Source: Treponema sp. (GTDB lineage Bacteria > Spirochaetota > Spirochaetia > Treponematales > Breznakiellaceae). From it: a stretch of DNA of 11,656 nt. A program made the position numbers and the translations under genes. The stretch covers positions 1-11,656 of the forward strand of contig JAISOQ010000042.1 of assembly GCA_031275515.1 (NCBI GenBank), given 5' to 3'. Under the pieces are notes generated by a model. That model saw nothing but the letters and a program-made list of their open reading frames with translations, was not told the DNA's origin and made no database searches. Of the stretch, positions 1 through 5,690 are shown piece by piece. The first letter of the stretch is position 1. Each line of letters begins with the position of its first letter.

Positions 1-15
1 AAAAGGAAACTTGTC

Positions 16-1533
16 ATGAACAGAATCGTAATTAACGCAAAAAACGTGGATGTCAGAATCAGCCGCCACATTTACGGCCATTTTTCGGAGCACCTGGGCC
101 GCTGTATTTACGGCGGCTATTGGGTGGGAAACGACCCGGAATTGGCGGCTGTCGTGCCGAACACCAGGGGCATCAGGAACGATGTGGTGGAGGCCCTTAA
201 AAAAATAAAAATCCCCAACCTCCGCTGGCCCGGCGGCTGTTTTGCCGACGAGTACCACTGGAAGGACGGCATAGGACCGGTTCAGGAGCGGCCCAGGATG
301 ATCAACACCCATTGGGGCGGCGTCATCGAAGACAACAGTTTTGGCACCCATGAATTTCTTGACCTCTGCGCGCAGCTTTCGGACCCTGCCGGTCCGCCCT
401 GCGAGCCTTATATCTGCGGGAATGTGGGCAGCGGTACGGTACAGGAACTGTCCCAGTGGGTTGAGTACTGCAACTTTGGCGGGATAAGCCCTATGGCGGA
501 TCTCAGGCGGAAAAACGGCCGCGCAGAACCCTGGAACGTCCGCTTTTGGGGGATAGGCAACGAAAGCTGGGGCTGCGGCGGCATGATGACGGCGGAATTC
601 TACGCCGATAATTACCGCCGTTACGCCGTGTACGCCCGGAATTACGGCGCGCCGCCGCTCTATAAAATCGCCTGCGGGCCCAGCAATGATGACTATAAGT
701 GGACCAGGACCGTGATGGAGAAAACCTGCGGCGATGGGAAAAACCTGCTTGACGGCTTGTCCCTTCACTATTACACCATTCCCGGCGAATGGGCGCACAA
801 AGGGTCTGCCGTGAAGTTTACCGAGGATGAGTGGCTGATTACCATGCGGAAGGCTTACCACATGGAAGAATTAGTGCGCAGGCACGGCGTCATTATGGAT
901 GAGTATGATCCCCTACGGAAAGTTAAACTTATTGTTGACGAATGGGGAACCTGGTTCGATGTGGAGCCGGGCGCTAATCCGGGTTTTCTCTACCAGCAGA
1001 ACACCCTGCGGGACGCTCTGGCGGCGGGGATTCACTTTAACATCTTCAACAATTACGCCGAAAGGGTGTACATGGCGAATATTGCCCAGACCATCAACGT
1101 ATTGCAGTCGGTAATACTTACCGAAGGAAAACGCATGGTTCTTACTCCCACCTACCATGTGTTTGATATGTACAAAGTACATCATGATGCGGTAAAGCTG
1201 CCGGTTCATGTGGAAAGCGAAGACTGTACCCTGGGCTCTTCTTCCATTCCCGCGGTCAGCGCCAGCGCATCCCGGGACGGCGAAGGCAGGATACATGTGT
1301 CCCTTACGAACATCGATCCCCGGAACGAAAAGACCCTCAGTCTGGAACTATGGGGCTTGCAGGCGCAATCCGTAACCGGCCGGATCCTCACATCGGAAGC
1401 TATGGGGGATCACAATACCTTTGAACAGCCGGAGAGGGTAACGCCCGGAACCTTTACCGGCGGGGTAATATCAGGAAACCGGGCAGCCCTAACCCTGCCG
1501 CCCAAATCGGTAGTAACCCTGGAACTGACCTAA
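16..1533 (+). CDS. abfA: GH51 alpha-L-arabinofuranosidase
   Basis: 505-aa enzyme that removes alpha-linked L-arabinofuranosyl groups from arabinoxylan or arabinan oligosaccharides; probably cytoplasmic, since no signal peptide is visible. Visible family signatures: GHFSEHLGRCIYGG at residues 21-34, RWPGG at 70-74, the acid/base motif GNES with Glu183, and the nucleophile motif VDEWGTW with Glu309. These fit the retaining (beta/alpha)8 clan GH-A fold, followed by a beta-sandwich C-terminal region (about 390-505). Length matches the usual ~500 aa, so the gene looks intact. The ATG is preceded by an AAGGAA Shine-Dalgarno at 3-8 with good spacing. The stop lies 5 nt before the next gene, so the two are probably co-transcribed although nothing obvious links their functions. 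Family assignment is firm; the exact natural substrate is not readable from sequence. Confidence 0.95.
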   Translation: MNRIVINAKNVDVRISRHIYGHFSEHLGRCIYGGYWVGNDPELAAVVPNTRGIRNDVVEALKKIKIPNLRWPGGCFADEYHWKDGIGPVQERPRMINTHWGGVIEDNSFGTHEFLDLCAQLSDPAGPPCEPYICGNVGSGTVQELSQWVEYCNFGGISPMADLRRKNGRAEPWNVRFWGIGNESWGCGGMMTAEFYADNYRRYAVYARNYGAPPLYKIACGPSNDDYKWTRTVMEKTCGDGKNLLDGLSLHYYTIPGEWAHKGSAVKFTEDEWLITMRKAYHMEELVRRHGVIMDEYDPLRKVKLIVDEWGTWFDVEPGANPGFLYQQNTLRDALAAGIHFNIFNNYAERVYMANIAQTINVLQSVILTEGKRMVLTPTYHVFDMYKVHHDAVKLPVHVESEDCTLGSSSIPAVSASASRDGEGRIHVSLTNIDPRNEKTLSLELWGLQAQSVTGRILTSEAMGDHNTFEQPERVTPGTFTGGVISGNRAALTLPPKSVVTLELT

Positions 1534-1538
1534 GGGGC

Positions 1539-1856
1539 GTGGCGTTGCGGCTGGGGAGCGGGGCGGAATGTTTCCGCTGTGGAGAAGAACAGGACCTCAG
1601 CCCGGAGGTAATAGCAAAACTGGCCGCGGAGCTGCCCTTGGAGGCGGCCCTGCGGGTGGAACCGGCGGAATATGAGCGCCGGCTCGCTGTCTGCGGGGCT
1701 TGTGAAGATCTGCGGGCTAAAATCCTCTGCGCCCGCTGCGGGTGTTTTGTCCAGTTCAGGGCGCGGATTCAGGGGGCTTACTGTCCGCATCCGGGAGGAG
1801 ACCTATGGGCGAGACCTGCCGTCAGTGAGCCTGAAACCGGCAGCCTGAATCGTTGA
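1539..1856 (+). CDS. small Cys-rich zinc-ribbon-like protein (DUF6171-like)
   Basis: Up to 105 aa with eight cysteines: CxxC at 11/14, CxxC at 52/55, CxxCxC at 64/67/69 and a YCPH motif with Cys82. The pattern of an N-terminal CxxC, a helical linker, then C..C...CxxCGC...YCPH resembles a small family I recall as DUF6171, common in Firmicutes and also in spirochaetes; function unknown, metal binding inferred. The start is uncertain. GTG 1539 sits almost on top of the AAGGGG at 1532-1537, whereas TTG 1545, two codons later, has normal spacing from it. It closely follows the arabinofuranosidase, and its stop codon overlaps the -35 box of the next gene's promoter. Alternatives such as a chance ORF are unlikely given the ordered cysteines. 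Confidence 0.7.
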   Translation: MALRLGSGAECFRCGEEQDLSPEVIAKLAAELPLEAALRVEPAEYERRLAVCGACEDLRAKILCARCGCFVQFRARIQGAYCPHPGGDLWARPAVSEPETGSLNR

Positions 1857-1882
1857 CAAGGGCCGGACGGGAATCCTATAAT
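1853..1882 (+). promoter_or_regulatory. perfect-consensus sigma70-type promoter
   Basis: TTGACA at 1853-1858 and TATAAT at 1877-1882 match both consensus hexamers in full with an 18-nt spacer. The -35 overlaps the TGA of the upstream Cys-rich gene. A start point about 7 nt after the -10 falls at about 1889, which is the A of the next ATG, so the transcript may be leaderless. No Shine-Dalgarno is seen just before that ATG. Functional use is inferred. Confidence 0.7.
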
Positions 1883-1888
1883 GCCGTC

Positions 1889-3439
1889 ATGATCAGTAAA
1901 AAGAAGACAAACAAAACAGCCCCAGGGAACCGGGAAAAAGCGGGCAATAAAAGTCCGGCGCAGTCAAAGCCGGATGAAGCGCTCCCGGAAGACCGGGTGG
2001 TCCTGCCCCCTGTTTTGGGCGTCAGGCCCGGCGTTTACCTTGCCGTCCTTTATTCCCTTGTCATCCTTGGGGTCCTCTTTTTTACGTTGGTCTATCCAGG
2101 TCTCTCCGAACCCGGAAGCGTCGCCGTCTTCCGCTCCGAGCCGGCGGGCGCGGCGGTCAGGATAGACGGGACTTACCGGGGAACAACCCCCTGTGAGGTT
2201 TTTGTCCCAAAAGGAAAGCGGGTTTTTGAATTTGTGCTTCCAGGGTTTACTCCTGTAACCCGGGAAGCTGAAATTACGGGCCGGGTCTTTGCCTCGGCTT
2301 TTGCGCCCCGGCGGCGGCTTGTAACGGCAGCCCTAAAAGCCGGTTATCCCTTAGAACCCCTTGTTCTTGGGGCGGCGGATTTTTCGGAATGGTCCCTGGC
2401 GGGGGAACCCACCGCCGCCTATCAGATACCCATGAGCCTTTCCGAGGGGGCTTACCAGGCGGGACCTGCCGCCGCCGATCCCTCCGTCCGGGAAGCCATG
2501 AACGGCGTCCTTGACGCGGCCCTTAGATTCACCGTTACCCGGGCCGGCCTGCGGGACTTCCTCAGGGCGAAGTTCCTCCTCGATAATCAGGGCCTTTCTC
2601 CTTCTCCGGTGTCTGCCCTGGCCTCTGCCCGGGACCTGATCTTCCGCTTGTCCCAAACCCCTGGGGCCGCCGCCGTCCTGGGGGATTATCTTCCCCCGGA
2701 AGCCGCAGCCGCCGTCAAGGATTCGGCATGGTACCGTAAGTCCGCCGCTGCGCCGGATCGGGCGGGCCTTTCTTCCCCGGCGGCAGCCGCAGAGGGAAGC
2801 ATCGAAGCCGGAGGGCTTCGCTTCAAGGAAATCGCCGGAGGCGTCTTTATCACCGGGGGAAACGTTCCCCGCCGGGTTTCCCTCGGGGACTTCTATATCG
2901 CCGGCACCGCCGTATCCCCTTCATCCTGGGAGGCTTTTCTTGCCGCCAATCCCCTGTGGGACCTTCAACACGCCCCCGCCCTCAGAGAACAGGGACTGGT
3001 TACGGAAGATTACCTTGTCTCTTTTACCAGCGGCCCGGCTGACCTGGGAATCTCCTCTGTTTCGTGGTACGCCGCAGAAGCCTACTGTACCTGGCTTACC
3101 TCCCTCCTCCCGCCGGCCCTTTCCTCTTATGAGGTCCGGCTTCCTGCCGAGGCGGAATGGGAGTACGCCCTTACGGTTCACGGCGAAATCCGGGAGCTTG
3201 GGAGAAGCCTCTGGGAATGGTGCAGCGATCCCTATGTCCCCCTGGACTTTCTTTCCGCGCCGGAAGAAGTGGCGGCCCTTGTCGGGTCCCCGGAACGGTC
3301 CATCAGGGGCGGTTCCTGGGTAAACCAGCCGGGTTCCGTGAACATAGCAACCCGGGCTTCCCTGCCGCCCCGCTTCTGTTCCCCCTTTGTGTCCTTCCGC
3401 CCGGTTATCGCTTTGAAAGAAGGAGCCGGTTATGAGTGA
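1889..3439 (+). CDS. membrane-anchored PEGA-domain protein with SUMF1-like C-terminal domain
   Basis: 516 aa from ATG 1889. Layout: a basic, hydrophilic N-terminal tail (1-47), one membrane segment (about 48-69), a PEGA domain (about 76-142, with SEPAGAAVRIDG and a G-T-x-P-C-E turn), an Ala/Pro-rich middle, and a SUMF1/FGE-type domain (about 310-512) with VSWYAAEAYC (391-400), a RLPAEAEWEYA motif, LWEWC (441-445) and IRGGSW (472-477). The C-terminal part is probably extracytoplasmic. True formylglycine-generating enzymes carry two copper-binding cysteines after the GGS motif. Here that stretch is WVNQPGSVNIATR with none, so a binding role rather than catalysis is likely. The frame stays open upstream to a TTG at 1853, but that codon is the -35 box, so ATG 1889 is preferred. 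The 3' end overlaps smpB by 8 nt. Confidence 0.85.
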   Translation: MISKKKTNKTAPGNREKAGNKSPAQSKPDEALPEDRVVLPPVLGVRPGVYLAVLYSLVILGVLFFTLVYPGLSEPGSVAVFRSEPAGAAVRIDGTYRGTTPCEVFVPKGKRVFEFVLPGFTPVTREAEITGRVFASAFAPRRRLVTAALKAGYPLEPLVLGAADFSEWSLAGEPTAAYQIPMSLSEGAYQAGPAAADPSVREAMNGVLDAALRFTVTRAGLRDFLRAKFLLDNQGLSPSPVSALASARDLIFRLSQTPGAAAVLGDYLPPEAAAAVKDSAWYRKSAAAPDRAGLSSPAAAAEGSIEAGGLRFKEIAGGVFITGGNVPRRVSLGDFYIAGTAVSPSSWEAFLAANPLWDLQHAPALREQGLVTEDYLVSFTSGPADLGISSVSWYAAEAYCTWLTSLLPPALSSYEVRLPAEAEWEYALTVHGEIRELGRSLWEWCSDPYVPLDFLSAPEEVAALVGSPERSIRGGSWVNQPGSVNIATRASLPPRFCSPFVSFRPVIALKEGAGYE

Positions 3440-3902
3440 AGGAGGGGAAGGAATCAAGATCATCGCGGTAAACCGGAAAGCCCGGTTTGATTACGCTGTA
3501 GACGACAAGTACGAGTGCGGCATAGAGCTTTTGGGGACCGAGGTAAAGTCCTTCCGGGACGGTAAAATCTCCTTTCCCGATGCCTGGGCGGAGGTAATGG
3601 AAGGCGAAGTCTGGCTCAGATCCCTCAGAATCGCGGAGAATCCTTTTTCTTCGATCTTCAACCACGACCCGGACCGGAAAAAGAAACTCCTCCTCCACCG
3701 GGACGAGATTAAGCGTATTGCCCGGAAAGTGGAAGAAAAAGGCTATACCCTTATACCTCTTTCGTTTTATTTTAAAAAAGGCAGGGTAAAGGTGGAACTG
3801 GGTCTCTGCAAAGGGAAAAAAGCCTACGATAAGCGGGCTGATATTCGGGAACGGGATATAAAACGGGAAATATCCCGGGAATTCCGTCACGGACTGCATT
3901 GA
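3432..3902 (+). CDS. smpB: SsrA-binding protein SmpB
   Basis: 156-aa partner of tmRNA (SsrA) in trans-translation: it binds the tRNA-like domain and delivers tmRNA to stalled ribosomes in the cytoplasm. Family motifs are clear: NRKARFDY at 14-21, ECGIELLGTEVKS at 28-40, a Lys/Leu-rich RKKKLLLHRDEI segment at 82-93, and the AYDKR tail motif at 131-135 followed by the basic C-terminal tail that enters the mRNA channel. Length is normal. The ATG overlaps the end of the PEGA/SUMF1 gene by 8 nt and has a strong AGAAGGAG Shine-Dalgarno at 3418-3425 inside that gene, so the two form an operon. No ssrA gene is visible in the window. Confidence 0.97.
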   Translation: MSEGGEGIKIIAVNRKARFDYAVDDKYECGIELLGTEVKSFRDGKISFPDAWAEVMEGEVWLRSLRIAENPFSSIFNHDPDRKKKLLLHRDEIKRIARKVEEKGYTLIPLSFYFKKGRVKVELGLCKGKKAYDKRADIRERDIKREISREFRHGLH

Positions 3903-3935
3903 GGAGGCTGTTTTAAAATTCCGGGGGGGTTCGGA

Positions 3936-3984
3936 GGGTTCTAAACCCCTGGGGCCTTAGGCCCCGTTACGGGGGCGGATCCCC
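3936..3984. repeat. cluster of three short GC-rich hairpins downstream of smpB
   Basis: Three small stem-loops lie in series: GGGTT/AACCC (3936-3940 with 3944-3948, 3-nt loop); GGGGCC-TTA-GGCCCC (3951-3965, perfect 6-bp stem); and GGGG/CCCC (3972-3975 with 3981-3984, 5-nt loop). None is followed by a T-run, so this is not a classical intrinsic terminator. It could still end or stabilise the smpB transcript, or be a copy of a dispersed REP-like palindrome. The rest of the 155-nt gap (3903-4057) holds only the Shine-Dalgarno of the next gene and a weak possible promoter. Confidence 0.5.
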
Positions 3985-4057
3985 TGTAGGCGGATTCAAT
4001 TGCCGGGTTTCGGGAAAAAATATAGACAGGACCTCCAAAAAAGAATAAGGTTTAAGC

Positions 4058-4945
4058 ATGAAAAAAAGAAATTTCCTGACAGGAGTTTTAGTTTTTCTTT
4101 TCGTCTCATCCTTGGCAGCGGACAATGAAAAACCTCTTATCTTAGTTTCCCCTTTGGTAATCGAAGGGTTAAGCGCCGACGAAGCCCGGATCATCGAAAC
4201 CCTGATATACTCTTATATCAATAACCTGGGAGAAACGCTTATTCCAGGGGAATCTTTAAATGGAATTGGTTTTACCCCCAGCCTCCAGGATGGCCGGATC
4301 CCTGACTATACCTTTTCGGGAAGCGTTACCCAGAATAATGACGGCCTTATCCTGACCCTGGAAATAAGGGGGAGCGCCGCAGGGGAAAGGGCTTCCCTCT
4401 CGTCGTTCTATAAAACCACCGGAGAGCTGGCGCTCAAGGCCCGTTCCATGGTAGAAGCGGTCTTTGCCGGAAAAAACCCGTCCGTCGTTTCCGGGCCGGC
4501 GGAAAAGAACGCCTCCCCGTCTGACAAAGCCGTTGAGGGGGAACTTCTCACAGAAGGAGCTGTCCTGGGGACCTGGAAGGGAGAGCCGGGAATAGAGATA
4601 ATCCGTCTCCGGCGGGGCGGCCAGGGTATTGCGGTTTTTTCTTCCGGCGCACAGATGAATCTGCTCTATTCCATCAAAAACAACACCCTGAACGTGGTAC
4701 AGAATTCCCCCAATTCGGAACGGTACTACCAGCGGCAGGGGGACTCCCCGGCGATCCCCTATTTGGTGGCAAGACGCCTTGCCGAAGAGGCGAAACCCAT
4801 GCGCTGGGAATTCCTGCTATACGAGAACGGAACGGTTTTGAGAGGGATAAAGACGGCAAGCGTTATACATTACGAGTTGGAACGAATGTTGGAAATATCC
4901 CATGGTGTAATTCAGGATGTTGAGTGGATTCGGACGGGACGTTAA
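4058..4945 (+). CDS. secreted (periplasmic) protein of unknown function
   Basis: 295 aa; I do not recognise a named family. Residues 1-21 form a clear signal peptide (KKR, a hydrophobic core, then SLAA before Asp22) with no lipobox cysteine, so the mature protein should be periplasmic or exported. Residues about 26-130 have an alternating beta/alpha pattern (PLILVSPLVIEGLSADEARII and later TFSGSV) reminiscent of CsgG/TolB-N-like domains, but this is only a resemblance. After a polar linker, residues about 165-290 start with GTWKG (Trp173) and look like a compact beta-rich domain (IEIIRLRRGGQGIAVF, then MNLLYSI). The ATG has a TAAGG Shine-Dalgarno at 4046-4050. The gene converges on the ftsB-like gene; excluding the inserted palindromic element, the two stops are only 6 nt apart. 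Confidence 0.8.
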   Translation: MKKRNFLTGVLVFLFVSSLAADNEKPLILVSPLVIEGLSADEARIIETLIYSYINNLGETLIPGESLNGIGFTPSLQDGRIPDYTFSGSVTQNNDGLILTLEIRGSAAGERASLSSFYKTTGELALKARSMVEAVFAGKNPSVVSGPAEKNASPSDKAVEGELLTEGAVLGTWKGEPGIEIIRLRRGGQGIAVFSSGAQMNLLYSIKNNTLNVVQNSPNSERYYQRQGDSPAIPYLVARRLAEEAKPMRWEFLLYENGTVLRGIKTASVIHYELERMLEISHGVIQDVEWIRTGR

Positions 4946-4950
4946 ATTAC

Positions 4951-5008
4951 GGGCCTGTCCCAAAACTAATTGACTGTGCGCTGACGCGCGCGGTTTTGGG
5001 GAAGCCTC
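4951..5008 (+). mobile_element. MITE-like palindromic element, copy 1, with TTAC target duplication
   Basis: A 58-bp element whose ends form imperfect terminal inverted repeats: the left end GGGCCTGTCCCAAAAC and the reverse complement of the right end, GAGGCTTCCCCAAAAC, match at 12 of 16 positions. It is flanked by TTAC on both sides (4947-4950 and 5009-5012), which looks like a 4-bp target duplication. The core CCCAAAAC/GTTTTGGG (4959-4966 with 4993-5000) can form an 8-bp stem enclosing a nested hairpin, GTGCG-CTGA-CGCGC (4976-4989). It fills nearly all of the gap between two convergent genes, where it could act as a two-way terminator. Copy 2 lies at 5560-5595 in the same orientation. Confidence 0.7.
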
Positions 5009-5013
5009 TTACT

Positions 5014-5460
5014 TCAATGGATTTCGGTTCGGCGGGTACGCAGCAAATCAAGGGCAAGGATACAGCTGAAAAGGCCCAACCCGCAGGCAAAGGCGATGAA
5101 CCGTATATCCGATTCGGCCATAAATTGAGGTTTTGCGGCGCTGATAATCTGCCCCGGATCGTGGTTCTGCTTCCGCCGGTTCGAAAGCCCCACAATGCGG
5201 ACAAACCGTTCTTCGGACCTTCCATATCCCAATTCCCGGGCATAGGCCGCAATAGTGTCCGAATCGTACAAAAGGGCGTCCGTATCTCCTTTCAGTTTCC
5301 GGTTGAGTTCCTGGAGGGCTTCCAGGTTTTGCTGCTGCCGGTCCCTTTCCCGTACCAGCTGATCGTAAGCCAAAAATCCGACGGCGCCGGAAAATAAGGA
5401 AAGACCTGCATAAACAACTATAGAAAGCCAGACCGGGATAAGGTATTTTATAGCATTCAT
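5014..5460 (-). CDS. FtsB/DivIC-like septum formation initiator with extra C-terminal TM
   Basis: 148 aa on the minus strand. A membrane segment (about 7-31) is followed by a polar coiled-coil stretch (about 33-60, RERDRQQQNLEALQELNRKL) and then by YARELGYGRSEERFVRIVG (73-91), the pattern of FtsB/DivIC proteins, in which a short globular part follows the coil. These proteins join FtsL and FtsQ/DivIB in the divisome. Unusually, residues about 120-140 (RFIAFACGLGLFSCILALDLL) form a second hydrophobic segment. Typical family members have one TM and about 90-110 aa. If real, both ends would be cytoplasmic and the coil periplasmic. The ATG at 5460 has AAGGA directly adjacent, closer than usual. 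The gene is bracketed by two MITE-like elements. The ftsB versus divIC name is left open. Confidence 0.8.
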   Translation of the reverse strand: MNAIKYLIPVWLSIVVYAGLSLFSGAVGFLAYDQLVRERDRQQQNLEALQELNRKLKGDTDALLYDSDTIAAYARELGYGRSEERFVRIVGLSNRRKQNHDPGQIISAAKPQFMAESDIRFIAFACGLGLFSCILALDLLRTRRTEIH

Positions 5461-5488
5461 TCCTTATAATTACGGAGAATTTTTGGGG

Positions 5489-5540
5489 ATTCTTGAGGGA
5501 ATACACGGCATTGACAATAGGAAAACCGGCAGGGTACCAT
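5489..5540. promoter_or_regulatory. candidate divergent promoters with overlapping -35 boxes
   Basis: On the + strand, TTGACA (5511-5516), 18 nt, TACCAT (5535-5540) would drive the acidic-protein operon. On the minus strand, TTGTCA (complement of 5512-5517), 17 nt, AAGAAT (complement of 5489-5494) would drive the ftsB-like gene with a leader of about 20 nt. The -35 boxes overlap almost completely. The -10 boxes match consensus at only 4 of 6 positions, so both assignments are tentative. An ATTATT/AATAAT inverted repeat (5539-5544 with 5551-5556) just downstream could be an operator. A second weak + strand possibility is TTGGCA at 5636-5641 with GATTAT at 5658-5663. Confidence 0.35.
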
Positions 5541-5559
5541 TATTTAAATGAATAATTTT

Positions 5560-5595
5560 GAGCCTGTCCCAAAACTGAAATTTTGGGGAAGCCTC
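5560..5595 (+). mobile_element. MITE-like palindromic element, copy 2, with TTTT flanks
   Basis: A 36-bp shorter relative of the element at 4951-5008. It shares GCCTGTCCCAAAACT (5562-5576) and TTTTGGGGAAGCCTC exactly but lacks the internal GC-rich hairpin. The ends GAGCCTGTCCCAAAA and GAGGCTTCCCCAAAA (reverse complement of the right end) match at 12 of 15. It is flanked by TTTT on both sides (5556-5559 and 5596-5599), again a possible 4-bp duplication, though T-runs are weak evidence. CCCAAAA (5568-5574) pairs with TTTTGGG (5581-5587) around a 6-nt loop, and T-rich DNA follows. It lies in the leader between the candidate promoter and the gene at 5691, where it could attenuate transcription. 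Confidence 0.6.
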
Positions 5596-5690
5596 TTTTG
5601 TTAATTACTTTTAATTTGCTAAATAGCTTTCAATGTTGGCAGGTAGATACCGATAATGATTATGAGACATACCTTTAGCGGGAGCAGTTC

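Noticed and set aside
913..1296. Minus-strand 127-codon frame inside the arabinofuranosidase gene
   Set aside because: Shadow of the GH51 frame, which has the catalytic motifs on the other strand.
1853..1888. Upstream TTG start for the PEGA/SUMF1 protein
   Set aside because: The TTG is the first three bases of a perfect -35 box and would add a 12-residue extension lying within the promoter; no Shine-Dalgarno.
4000..4026. Possible promoter TTGCCG - TATAGA before the secreted protein gene
   Set aside because: The 15-nt spacer is short and the hexamers are weak; kept only as a possibility.
3903..4057. Possible tmRNA (ssrA) next to smpB
   Set aside because: The gap is only 155 nt and shows no tRNA-like ends, no TTCGA-type T-arm and no tag reading frame; it holds short hairpins instead.
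4924..5397. Plus-strand open frame crossing the palindromic element and antisense to the ftsB-like gene
   Set aside because: It passes through the mobile element and is antisense to a gene with clear TM and coiled-coil structure; no ribosome site.
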